64,000 bases of DNA, from positions 348,960,602-349,024,601 of the forward strand of contig OZ005652.1 in NCBI GenBank assembly GCA_963930645.1. The letters run 5' to 3'. Within the stretch, counting starts at the first letter, position 1, and each line of letters starts with the position of its first letter. The notes under the pieces were generated by a model that was not told the DNA's origin, did not search any database, and saw nothing but the letters and a program-made list of their open reading frames with translations. This document shows positions 53,429 to 63,714 of this stretch, piece by piece. The stretch comes from Salticus scenicus. Taxonomy: Eukaryota > Arthropoda > Arachnida > Araneae > Salticidae. Both the position numbers and the translations under genes were made by a program.

Positions 53429-56026
53429 TCAGGTTTCCTTTTTAACATGGTTAGAAACAGGATCATTTGAATTAACCACCCCTTCAAATTTATTACTACC
53501 AGAGAAATCAAACAAGGAAGGTTCGAAAACAATATTATTATGTTCACAATAACTCTTAACCTCATTTAAAGATCTCAACCTAGTAGTTTTATCGTTAGGG
53601 TAATAATATATATCTGTCCTATCACCATGAGGTCTCGGTACTGGCTTTCTCCTCCAAACAATTTTAGAACAAGAGTCATTAGTATCAGGTAGTTCAGCGA
53701 TAGACTCCCCGTCGGAATCATCAGGCCCCCCTCCAAACACAATGTCTACGGGATCGGAACCACCACAATCAACCGGACTATTTGGAGACTGACCCAACTC
53801 TTCCAACGAAGGGCCCATCACCGCCCCACTGTGCTGATTAAAAATACGATCGGAGAAAGTTAAATTTACAGTCTCGACGACCCTATCCTCATTTTCTATC
53901 CAGACTCTATATCCTTTTGTACGAAGAGCGTAACCGACGATTACTCCCTTTTTTGCCTTTGACATAAGTTTGTGGTCGCGTCTCTGTTTAGGGACTCCGA
54001 CATACACTACTAAACCAAAAGGCTTCAGGTGTCTAACCGAAGGTTTTCTTCCAGTATAAAGTTCAAGAGGAGTTTTTTCCTGGTTTTTATGAATCACACG
54101 ATTCCAAGTGTAACTAAAATAAAGCACAGCCTCTGGCCAAAAAGAAAAAGGAAGTCCACTATCGGACAGAATAGCACGAGTACAATTTAGAACTGTTTGA
54201 TTGAGCCTCTCACAAACACCATTTTCTTCTGGTGTATAGGTGTTTGTTAGCTCGTGAGCAACCCCCCTTTTATTGCAAAAGTCACGGAAGCTCTCGTTCT
54301 CAAACTCAGAACCATTATCTGTCCTAATAGTTTTCAACTTCTTTCCAAGACTAAGCTCAGCTCTGGCAATGTGCCTTTCAAAAATACTAAACACCTGTGA
54401 CTTATCCTTCATTGGGTATAAAGTCACTTTACGTGAAAAACCATCAATTATTGAAAGAAAAAATTTTTCCCCCCTTTTTCCCAAAATTGGAATTGGACCC
54501 CAAACGTCCATGTACACTTTCTCCAAGGGTGATTTAATGCCATGAACAGAATCAACCGACTTAAAAGAAACACGATTTTGTTTACTTACCCGACAAGGTT
54601 CACACGAAAACTTTTTAAATTTAAGCTTAGGAAGCCCTTTCACACCATTGTGCTTACTAGTTTTGACTATAAGTTCCGGACTAATATGAGCGAAACGAGA
54701 ATGCCAGTCCTCTAAGTCAGTTAAATTAGCTACAACAGGTTCATCAGGTAGCCCCCCATTCACTTTTAAACACTTGGCATAGGCATAGTAAAGACCCTTT
54801 TTAAGTTTGGCATAAAAAAGAGGTTTATCAAACTTGTCGAAAACATTTACTCTACCACCACCTCCAGTGAACTTGGCACCATTAAAGTCCAATTTTGCAC
54901 CAGAAATTAAATTTTTCCTCAATTCAGGGGAAAACAAAACATCTTTAAGATATACATCATTATTACCAAATTTCAATTTAACTACACCTTTCCCAACAAT
55001 CGGAAAACTTACTCCATCAATGGCCACCTTCAAATTTTCACCTTCTACAGGACAATATTCAGAAAACAGGTTTTTATTGCGACAACAGTGATGACTCGCG
55101 GCCGTATCAAAAATCCAAAGATTATCGCCACCAACATCACTAAAATTAACCTGTGCAATATAATATGAAGGTTCATTGACCGAATTGACAGAGCAAGCAA
55201 TCTTCCTTTGGGATTTAACATTTTTAGATTTAAACTTAGGATTTACATTTGATTTAACATTAGAATTTCTATTAAAATTTGCATTAAAGTTCTTATTTAA
55301 ACAGTCTTTCTTAAAGTGACCTGGTTTATTACAATTGAAACATAATAAAGGTTTATAAAACTTTTGTTTACCTTTATATTGAATATTTTGAACTTCTACC
55401 AGCTGCTCATCATCTTTCTGTAACTGCAAACGGATTTCCTCAGACGTTAATTCGGACACCAAAGTAGTGAACTTGAACTCATCTGACTTCCATCGCATCA
55501 TATCTTGAACCACAGAATTAAACTTCTTCGGGAGATGTCGTAGAAGCTGATAGCAACAATATATGTCTTCCATTGGACGACCCATTTCTCTCAACAACTC
55601 AATTGTACGACTCAATCTATTTACATAGGCAGTTACAGACTCATTTTGTAGCATGTCACATTTAACAAATTCCGTAAATAATTGAATATGTCTTGCACGT
55701 GAATCTGACAAGAAATTTTTCTTTAAAGCCTCCCATGCTTCAACCGGGTCATTACAATTTTCTATAATACATCGAACTTCAGGAGATATATGCAAATATA
55801 TAGTAGACAGTGCAAGTCTTGACCTATGCTTAAAATCTGTAATAAGCTTAGTAGTTTCCGGTTTTCCATCATCCTCTGGCAAAGTTTCTCTTTTAGCAAC
55901 CAATTCCCAGCAGTTATCTCTTATAAGAATAAAACGAATATCTTTCTGCCAAGTAATATAATTACTAGCATTTAATTTTTCAATAGAAGGAGTTAAACTC
56001 ATAGCCATTGTAAAAATATACTGCAC
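53429..56026 (-). CDS. gag-pol: copia gag, protease and integrase
   Basis: 865 residues, ending in TGA at 53429-53431. Met at 56026; the next Met (residue 7 or 9) is equally likely as start. Gag opens with LNASNYITWQKDIR and carries the CCHC knuckle CFNCNKPGHFKKDC at 229-242. The aspartic protease has WIFDTAASHH with D307-T308-A309. The integrase zinc region has H442, H447, C475 and C478. Integrase core acids are D507 (YMDVWGP), D570 (RTDNGSEF) and E606 (GVCERLNQ), with 35 residues between the last two. The TGA truncates the polyprotein before RT; a CpG-type C-to-T change in an Arg codon is a plausible cause (inference). Readthrough has not been excluded. Confidence 0.92.
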   Translation of the reverse strand: MQYIFTMAMSLTPSIEKLNASNYITWQKDIRFILIRDNCWELVAKRETLPEDDGKPETTKLITDFKHRSRLALSTIYLHISPEVRCIIENCNDPVEAWEALKKNFLSDSRARHIQLFTEFVKCDMLQNESVTAYVNRLSRTIELLREMGRPMEDIYCCYQLLRHLPKKFNSVVQDMMRWKSDEFKFTTLVSELTSEEIRLQLQKDDEQLVEVQNIQYKGKQKFYKPLLCFNCNKPGHFKKDCLNKNFNANFNRNSNVKSNVNPKFKSKNVKSQRKIACSVNSVNEPSYYIAQVNFSDVGGDNLWIFDTAASHHCCRNKNLFSEYCPVEGENLKVAIDGVSFPIVGKGVVKLKFGNNDVYLKDVLFSPELRKNLISGAKLDFNGAKFTGGGGRVNVFDKFDKPLFYAKLKKGLYYAYAKCLKVNGGLPDEPVVANLTDLEDWHSRFAHISPELIVKTSKHNGVKGLPKLKFKKFSCEPCRVSKQNRVSFKSVDSVHGIKSPLEKVYMDVWGPIPILGKRGEKFFLSIIDGFSRKVTLYPMKDKSQVFSIFERHIARAELSLGKKLKTIRTDNGSEFENESFRDFCNKRGVAHELTNTYTPEENGVCERLNQTVLNCTRAILSDSGLPFSFWPEAVLYFSYTWNRVIHKNQEKTPLELYTGRKPSVRHLKPFGLVVYVGVPKQRRDHKLMSKAKKGVIVGYALRTKGYRVWIENEDRVVETVNLTFSDRIFNQHSGAVMGPSLEELGQSPNSPVDCGGSDPVDIVFGGGPDDSDGESIAELPDTNDSCSKIVWRRKPVPRPHGDRTDIYYYPNDKTTRLRSLNEVKSYCEHNNIVFEPSLFDFSGSNKFEGVVNSNDPVSNHVKKET

Positions 56027-56061
56027 ATCTAAACTGTAAACAAGGTAAGGCCAAATGACAT

Positions 56062-56071
56062 GCCCATAACC
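56062..56071 (-). promoter_or_regulatory. copia primer-binding site, initiator tRNA-Met type
   Basis: Minus-strand GGTTATGGGC lies two bases inside the 5' LTR. It is complementary to the anticodon-loop side of initiator tRNA-Met, the internal priming site known for Drosophila copia, not to a tRNA 3' end. Confidence 0.75.
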
Positions 56072-56073
56072 TA

Positions 56074-57110
56074 TGTTCTCATGAAGACTAAGTTTAACTG
56101 TCTTAACATGTTAAAAAATATATCCAGAGATTGCAGTGGAATATTTGGCTCATACTTTTATGTAACAAGGCATAGTGTGCAGTTTTTAAATAAAACAGAG
56201 TTTAACATCCATAACAATATTTATTCAAACTTAACAAGAAGTTTCAAACTTAACAAAAATTTAAAACTTAACAGAAAATATAGACTTTGCTAGTGATAGT
56301 TAGAAAAACTTGCCATGAGGGAAAAACTATTTGCCAAAAACTAACTGCTTATAAGTAGAATTAATGCTTTCATTGCTCAGCATTAGCACAAAAAGGATGC
56401 TGGCCTTCAAATAACATTAATATATATACTGCAACTTAATTAAACAGAAACATGCCCTCATACTTTGAGGCAAACTAAAAAATAGTTGAAAACGTATTTA
56501 AATTTTTCAAATCATCGTAATTACAAACGAAAATTATAAGCAAGAGAGAATAAACCTATGTAAGACATCCTTATATACAATTATCACCGGATTCCAGAAC
56601 AGCCAATCACCAGGCTACACATTTCTCCCTTCCAGGCGATCCAAAAACACGCCCATCGTACGTAATCCGTTACCGTGACAACGGACGACGCTGAATACGT
56701 ACGCCATCTATGGGCCACAAAAGTAAGTATCGCCATATTGGAATTCAACTGGCCTGAACGATGTGTTCAAAGCATGTAAACAAAGATTATAATTTTATCC
56801 TATATGAATTAAATAAAGAAGTATAATATCAAATGTATTTAAAAATGGAAAAAGATAAGTTATTTGCTTGAATAAAGGATAAAGGTAAGTTATATCTTTA
56901 AGTAAAGTTATTTTAATAAAACTTATCCTTAAATATTATACTAAACAATACATTGTATTCTTTATATTTTTCAAATTAAACTTAACTTATACATAGCACT
57001 AAACGCTATTCATTTAAAACAAAAATAAGCTCTCCTCATAATTAATAGGCAATATAAACGTTTTTTTAAACTTTGAAAAATGATATGAAAAAAAGGTTTT
57101 TAGGACAACA
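56074..57110 (-). repeat. copia 5' LTR
   Basis: 1037 bp, apparently identical to the 3' LTR. Minus-strand TATATAAGG at 56569-56577 is the likely TATA box and AATAAA at 56220-56225 the polyadenylation signal, so R lies between them. Confidence 0.97.
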
Positions 57111-57312
57111 ACACACTAGTCGCATGGGTACAGTCCGGCATTATAAAATCAGATTTAATAAAGCAATTTTTTTTTTCATTTTTTTTTCTTTTTCTTTTTT
57201 TTTTCAAATAATTTATTCTCGGCTGGCGCCTTTCTTTACCTGGCGCCTGTGTGCGCCGCACACTTCGCACACCGGGTCGGCGCGCCCCTGGCAATAAACA
57301 AAGAAAAATAAA

Positions 57313-57438
<126 letters not shown>

Positions 57439-57539
57439 TAAACTTAAAGCATATTTTTGCACTTTTGAAGTACACAACACACATAAATTGTTAAACATTA
57501 TTTATCCATACTTTAAATAATATTAATCCATGAAGTAAC

Positions 57540-57890
57540 TTAATTTAGAAAATATAAAAATACAACCTTTTACTTTCTTCATGTCTTCTTTTACACAGAC
57601 TAGTTTCGCTTGGGGCGCCCCAGCTTGGTCTCTGACATCTCGGTGTTCGAAACTGAAGTTTTCACGCCTCCTTCCTCTTTTAAAAATTCTGCGCCATTGA
57701 CGATTGAGCAGAGCCCCATCATTGCTATTGCAATTGTTTGAATTTGTTAAAATTTCGACTGACTCCCTGATTGCTGCGTAACCGTGGTTGTGATAGTTGG
57801 CCAACTTTTTTACTTGTTCAAATTTTATGTTAATTTCTTTTTTTTTTTGTTTACTTGGGTTAAAGCAGTTGTTATTTTACCAGTTGTTAT
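57540..57890 (-). repeat. Penelope-like inverted arm, left
   Basis: The reverse complement of this stretch matches 58150-58495 almost base for base, including the terminal ACATGAAGAAAGTAAAAGG block. Confidence 0.85.
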
Positions 57891-58143
57891 GTCGTGACTA
57901 TGCTCTGTAATTCGCGTCTTTATTTTTCTTTTTGTTTTTCCTATATAACACATTTCCCTTTCTTGCTTATTAGTATATGGTATTTTATATATTTCTGCTG
58001 TTTCCAAAGGGTTTACTTTATCTTTGTCACTTCTGATTAGCTGAAAAATGTTGGGGTTAGGCTTTATAGGTACGTTTATATTGTGTTTAGCTGCAACTTT
58101 CTTAATTTTATTTGATATTCCGCGGTCATAAGGAATGGAAGTG
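57595..58143 (-). pseudogene. Penelope-like element, C-terminal GIY-YIG endonuclease, frameshifted
   Basis: Minus-strand protein with SIPYDRGISNKIKKVAAKHNI, AEIYKIPYTNKQ and CYIGKTKRKIKTRITEH. These are the connector and GIY-YIG endonuclease of Penelope-like retroelements (typical VYKIPC...YIGETGRSLKTRLKEH). The frame is lost in a long T run at about 57836-57847. The C-terminal tail (NYHNHGYAAIRES, LNRQWRRIFKRGRRRENF) continues in another frame. The reverse transcriptase that should precede it is absent, so the copy is truncated and dead. Confidence 0.85.
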
Positions 58144-58149
58144 GTATAC

Positions 58150-58495
58150 AACTGGTAAAATAACAACTGCTTTAACCCAAGTAAACAAAAAAGAAGAAAT
58201 TAACATAAACTTTGAACAAGTAAAAAAGTTGGCCAACTATCACAACCACGGTTACGCAGCAATCAGGGAGTCAATCGAAATTTTAACAAATTCAAACAAT
58301 TGCAATGGCAACGATGGGGCTCTGCTCAATCGTCAATGGCGCAGAATTTTTAAAAGAGGAAGGAGGCGTGAAAACTTCAGTTTCGAACACCGAGATGTCA
58401 GAGACCAAGCTGGGGCGCCCCAAGCGAAACTAGTCTGAGTAAAAGAAGACATGAAGAAAGTAAAAGGTTGTATTTTTATATTTTCTAAATTATTA
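58150..58495 (+). pseudogene. Second Penelope-like fragment, inverted (right arm)
   Basis: The plus strand encodes the same tail (TTGKITTALTQVNKK, NYHNHGYAAIRES, LNRQWRRIFKRGRRRENF) in one uninterrupted frame up to a TGA near 58436. It starts abruptly after the GIY-YIG motif. Head-to-head with the left copy; fused inverted partial copies are common for Penelope-like insertions. Confidence 0.82.
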
Positions 58496-59093
58496 TTCCA
58501 TTTTTCAGATTTTTAACTTACTGTATCAGTAACTCCATTAAGAACTTTTTAAATGGTGTACTAACTCTGTAATAATGAAAATTTATTTTATTTTATATCT
58601 TTAAAAAGTTCTGCATGATTTTCAGGTGAATCATTGAATTTCATTTATTTTTTGAGTTTTGGATATAAAGAAATCAGGTTTGGGTCGATGAAAAAAATTT
58701 TTTTTTGTCAGTTTTATTCTAAATTCATTGTATCAATGTGTTGGAGATGAACATTCTGTAGAAATGCCCACCCTACGGGAAAATTAATAGTTAAATGATG
58801 GTTTGACTAGTTTTATTTTTGGTGTTTTGTACAAGGAATGATACTGGCAGTCGTGAAAGAGAAAGGCTCATTTTTTAATAATAAAATCTTTTTGTATATC
58901 TGTTAAGAAAAAATAATATGTATTGTATGTATTTTTAAATGTTTAACACTTTATATTTTCTAAGATATTATAACTATTAAGAAACCCTATTTTTATCTGT
59001 AAAAATTTAATTTTTCTCATTTTTTCCAATTTTTCCAGAAAAAAACTGGTTATTTTCCACTGCCTCAAAATTTCCAGAAATTTTACATCTCTA
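58496..59093. other. Right interior of the outer hAT
   Basis: AT-rich. The last 60 bp carry the hAT subterminal TTTCCAGAAA motifs. No gene. Confidence 0.5.
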
Positions 59094-60870
59094 GTTTCTA
59101 ATTTCTAATGTATTATTTTTATGACCTATTACGAATGTCTGTTCTAATCATTTTGGGATCAGGATTGCAGTGTCACTCTATGGTCAATTTTTGCACATTA
59201 AGGCCTACACTATGACCTATGGCTTAAGGTGGATTCTGAATCATACAAACATCCCTGCTTGAACTGAGATATGAGCCTAGCACTTAACAACTAAAAGTTA
59301 GAGATCTAATCATTTACAATTTTGGACTATATAATCTATATACATGTTGTGTGTAATGTTTGAAGTGTATGGTTCATATTTCTGAGTCCCTAATACATTT
59401 GAACTGTAATTTTTTTGTATCTAATAGTAGAATTTCTGTGATTTAAAAAGGCATGATTTTCTATTACTTTAAATTGTGGTGGTCGAAGTTTAAAAAATCA
59501 TACATAGATGTTCGTGCCAAATGAGTAAGCACAAGCTTCTGTTGAACCCAAAACATTTTTGTTTAAAATCCCAAATAGAATATTTAAAATAATATAGAGT
59601 AACACAGGTGTTGTTTTGCAGAACTATGAATATGTACTATAAACCATATAATTCAGTTATTAAATTACAGCTGTCAAATTAAAATGAAGAAATCTTAAAT
59701 CCCAAACTGATGATTGCCTCTTTCAAATTTTCAAAAGAACTTGAACATTCCAAATTCACTGAAGAACGAATATTCTTTACAATATTTAGCAAAAGCATAG
59801 TGGATGATGGCTTTGATTATGTTTTTTAAGCTAGAAACGGTTTTGAATTTTAAATTTTGTCCACAAATATCAAATGAGATTCCCCCCCCCCCCTCCTCTT
59901 CATAAAAACAACTTCAAAGACGTCATCCCACAGTGCATTTGACAATTATGAATGAGAAAAAGACATAGAAAAAGAATAAGAATTTGATAAGAAAATTGAA
60001 TATTTATTTATTTTTAATTTTTCTTTTAATTATTATTTTTTTTTTTAATCTGATTTTTTCTAGAAACTATTTTTAATGATTTAAAATGAGTAAAAATATT
60101 AAGAATAGTTAATTATGGTCGTATGTTAAAATTAAGTGTCTGAGAAAATAAATCATTTTATACAGTTTTTGTAAGCAAAATTTATATTTTAAAACAAGTG
60201 TTTCTAATTTTACAATATTTATTCAATGTGACTATTTGCTAACTATGATAAAATATTATTATTATTATTATTTTTTTTTTTTTGTCAATCTGGCATATTC
60301 AAGTTCTCCGGAAAATCAAAAGGGACGATTACTTGGTAGTTTAAAATTTGGGATGCCTTAAACATGTTTTTTAAAAATTTGTTATTATTTAATTATTTAT
60401 TAATTACATTTATGGCTTATAATATGAGAATTATTTTTTAGGAAACAACACTTGTGTACGTGATTCTTGATATTATTTGAAATACTCTGTTTCATGTTTA
60501 AATGAATCGATTTAACAGAACCTTATGCTTACACGATTGGGATGAACGTTTGTGTAAAAACCTTGACTCTACCACTATTTCATATTCAACTATAGCTTTT
60601 TCTTTTTTTGTTTAAATCGAAGAAATTCTAGTGTTGAATAAATTGAAGATATTACTCTTCGAAAGCATTGGGACTTAAAAACATAAATCGCATCCACTGT
60701 GCTGGACACATGTATGTATATTATACATCCCGAAAGGATTAGAAAAACATTAGCCATATATAAACTAAAGAGTAATAGCTTATAAAAATAATATATTACA
60801 AGAACTTATTACCAAATGTAGTATGGAACGAAGTAACCTATTACTGGAAAGTAACTGTTTATCCCATCCC
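59094..60870 (+). other. Cbl intron 3, unannotated part
   Basis: AT-rich sequence with T and C homopolymers. I looked for the next Cbl exon (SH2 YIFRLSCT-type core) and did not find it. Confidence 0.5.
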
Positions 60871-60992
60871 TACATTGTAAAAAAATAACTATTACCAGCT
60901 GCAAGAAACTTTCTGTGATTGGAGAAAATAATTATTTTCTCCAATCAGAGAGTTTTCTTGCAGCTGGTAATAGTTATTTTTTTTACAGTGTA
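60871..60992. mobile_element. Palindromic MITE, second copy of the CA(C/T)TGTAAAAAAA family
   Basis: CATTGTAAAAAAATAACTAT mirrors the right end, with TA at both edges. CTATTACCAGCTGCAA and CTGTGATTGGA blocks are shared with 44433-44576. Confidence 0.88.
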
Positions 60993-61233
60993 CTGTACAA
61001 TCATAAATAACTACTCTTAGCCCTTTTACTCATATTAAATCATCAAAAATAGCTCTGATAAAAAATCAAGGAACTCACTATAATCTGAAAAACTAATTAC
61101 ATAATCCTCTTATCAAACTGTGCTTGATTGCCACATAAAATCATATACACAGGGCCCGAAATTTCAATTTAGATTACACTCGCTGACATAAAAAGTTACT
61201 TGCCACAATATATGATTGACTTACTCTATTTTT

Positions 61234-62160
61234 AGTTCCCCATCGTACTATAGGTATGGGGAACTTAGATAATAGTGAAAACTTTTGACTTCGGTTTTTT
61301 AGTTTTTTACACGTTTTCAGGTGTGAGGAATCCAAAAATATCAAAATGGGTATGGTGTCTGTCTGTAGGGTGTCTGTTTGTTGTTCCGTTAGTATGTTAT
61401 AGTGATAGTCTGTGTACACGATATCTCACGAACAAATGATCGCAGAGAGGTCGAACCAGTTTTAAAGTATTAGTTATGGCATTAGCAAGAACCCTATTCA
61501 TTCGCAACATTCAAATTAAAAAACTTTAGATACAAAATTTATGATTTTCTTAACGTGGGAGAATAGGGCAAAATTTCACATAAATGTGTATGAAAAGAAG
61601 TCAGACTGCTTTTAAAATATTATATAAGATGCTGGTATAAACATTCTTGCCTATGAATTTTCCAATTTAAAAATTTCGTAATTCACTGGAAATTTAAGAT
61701 TTACTTAATATGGCGGAATAGGGAAAAATTTCGCATAAATGTCCATTTTGAGGATCCTAAATATATCAGACAACCTCAAAATAATATTTATGATACCTGT
61801 TTGGACATGATTGACTGCAAATATCCTAACAGGAAAATTTCTTAAGTTATTCGAAATTTAAGATTTTATAAATATAACAAAATGGTGAGTTATTCCATAT
61901 AAATACACATTTTGGGGATTGTTGCATTGGAAATAGTAGCATGAAAACTAAACTACGAAATAGACCCCAATAAAATAAATTAATAGATTGGAATAAGGTA
62001 AATATATCGAACTGAACGGTGGGTAGCCTATAAGGTGGGGATTTCATTATGTCACTGTGTTAAGCGTTTGGTCAAATTAATTTCTCTTAACATGAATATA
62101 ATATGTTTTGCACTAGAAATTTATGAGAACATACATATGATGGGGAACTGAGCAGATTCC
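61234..62160 (-). repeat. Hairpin-module relative, reverse orientation
   Basis: Starts with a hairpin (AGTTCCCCAT/ATGGGGAACT, 61234-61265), then TTTTTTACACGTTTTCAGGTG (the inverse of the AAAACGTGTAAA block), GTGTCTGTCTGTAGGG and tandem monomers sharing GAATAGGG.AAAATTTC.CATAAATG. Ends with GATGGGGAACTGAG near 62150. Same layout with a different hairpin and monomer. Confidence 0.55.
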
Positions 62161-62230
62161 ACCTATGCCAACTAGTTTACGTATAAGGTGACCAGAATTA
62201 CTTTAACTTAATTAGAAAAGGATATGATAA

Positions 62231-62351
62231 CATTAACTTAACTTATACCTAACAAATTATCCTTTTAAAGTAGCACTTACTTTAAACTTTAAAATTTTAA
62301 AGTAAGTGCTACTTTAAAAGGATAATTTGTTAGGTATAAGTTAAGTTAATG
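62231..62351. repeat. Perfect-arm palindrome, 121 bp
   Basis: CATTAACTTAACTTATACCT and its inverse frame two arms of about 56 bp around a short AT centre (CTTTAAAATTTTAAAG). Copies of GTGACCAGAATT lie on both outer sides. Probably a foldback MITE or a recent inverted duplication. Confidence 0.85.
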
Positions 62352-62684
62352 TGACCAGAATTTTTTATTAGAAAAAACAGGAGAAATTATGCAATGTCTT
62401 TTATTTTATAAGAAAATAGAATATAGAAGGCATTCAATTTTGAAAAAGAGGTAATTTTAGAGGATGCAAAATTGAATGAAAAGGATTATAAAAACCGATT
62501 CAAAAGCTACTTTACACAAATGGTGGAAACTTTTTTATCTCAAATGATGAATTTGGATCATTCAGTACACCTTAATTTAAATTAACAATATATGGATACG
62601 AAAGGAAAAATCCCTTAGTTTTATAATTGTCACTGGACCATATTGATTTTTTTTTTTTTTTTATTTATTAATTTTTGCTATAAG

Positions 62685-62716
<32 letters not shown>

Positions 62717-63082
62717 GTGGTACTTTCATGCAGTTACATAAAAAAAGTTGATAGACATTATTTTTTATTAAAATCATAATCATCAAAGAAAAAATAAAAT
62801 TGGCAAATGAAAAAATAAAATTAATATTTTGCCGATGAATTGATTTGTTTTAACGAACAATCATTCTTTATCGTCATTCTATAACAGTTCTCACAGGTAT
62901 AAACTAAATTAGTCTTAGTAGTAATTAAGTTCTTAAAGTAGGTATATAAAGGGGATTTCTTTCACATGTCTACATTTTGTTCATTGAAGAAAACAGTCGT
63001 TTTGTGGGAGTGTTTTTGCCAGGAGGACATAAAAAGAATTCAACTAATTTTTGCATATTTTTGTGAGGTGGTGGTAATGTTA

Positions 63083-63251
63083 TCATTAAGGCCAATTGTC
63101 TGCACTAGGTCCTAGTCCATATTTACGCTAGCTTCGGAGAAACCCATGGAAAATTCACAACGGCTAAGCCGATGAGCGCGACCGGGAATCGAATACAGCA
63201 CCTCACATATACCATCTTCGAGGACAGAACCTCTCGGTCACTGCTGGGTAT
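63083..63251 (-). repeat. tRNA-derived SINE, family 2, second copy
   Basis: The minus-strand head reads TGACCGAGAGGTTCTG (box-A-like, as in tRNA-Ser/Leu) and GTATTCGATTCCCGG (box-B-like). The body shares AGCTTCGGAGAAA and CATGGAAAATTC with 39160-39402. Confidence 0.65.
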
Positions 63252-63714
63252 TTTTATGAGGAATATTATTCATGCAAAAGTGAGAACACACTTCAACCCA
63301 CCACGTATCAACCGGAGCACCACCTTCTTAATGATTTCATGACAATTTCAATAGTAAATCCGTGTTCTGGATCAAAGAACCGTACAAATATAGGTAATAC
63401 TTCTATTTCTTTGTGATTCGAAGAATCCGAATAGACATAAACCATAGTATGCTTTGGCAAGTTTATTAGAAAGTTGTTCTTTTGCGAACCTAATGCAGAA
63501 AAAAGTTAGTGTTCACCGTTCGATACAGCCAACAGGCAATTGAGCTTCCCAGTTTTGTGAAATTTTTGAAATTAAGAACTAAATCCCTTTCATATGAAAA
63601 AGAGGACATAGAGGACAAAAAACTTAAAAAAAAAAAAAAATAAATAAAAAGACTTTTCAGTCCTGTAATTTTTTTTTTGTTTGTTTGTTTGTTTAAAAGG
63701 GCAGATCATTGAAA
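63252..63714. other. hAT interior, nothing recognised
   Basis: AT-rich with A and GTTT runs. No gene. Confidence 0.45.

Larger units (their letters stand above)
50314..57110 (-). mobile_element. Ty1/copia LTR retrotransposon, 6797 bp, very young
   Basis: Complete element on the minus strand: two 1037-bp LTRs, primer-binding site, gag-protease-integrase, RT-RNase H and polypurine tract. Target duplication ACACA at 50309-50313 and 57111-57115. The order integrase before reverse transcriptase defines the copia group. Line-by-line comparison found no difference between the LTRs. The only visible defect is one in-frame TGA between the integrase and RT regions. Confidence 0.97.
46744..57290. mobile_element. 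hAT element containing the copia retrotransposon
   Basis: CAGGGGCGCGCCAGC left and CAGGGGCGCGCCGACC (reverse complement of right), with exact 8-bp duplication GCAATAAA at 46736-46743 and 57291-57298. GGCGCCTGTGTGC appears near both ends. Removing the copia element leaves about 3.7 kb. A plus-strand stretch near 46905-47010 (KMKFKKKQIKSASCRKRN) resembles the basic start of ZMYM1-like hAT transposases, but no continuous ORF follows. Also contains a 155-bp hAT MITE and a reverse Helitron fragment. Confidence 0.92.

Noticed and set aside
54273..55091. Plus-strand ORFs of 85-90 aa in the copia region
   Set aside because: Antisense shadows of the gag-integrase frame.
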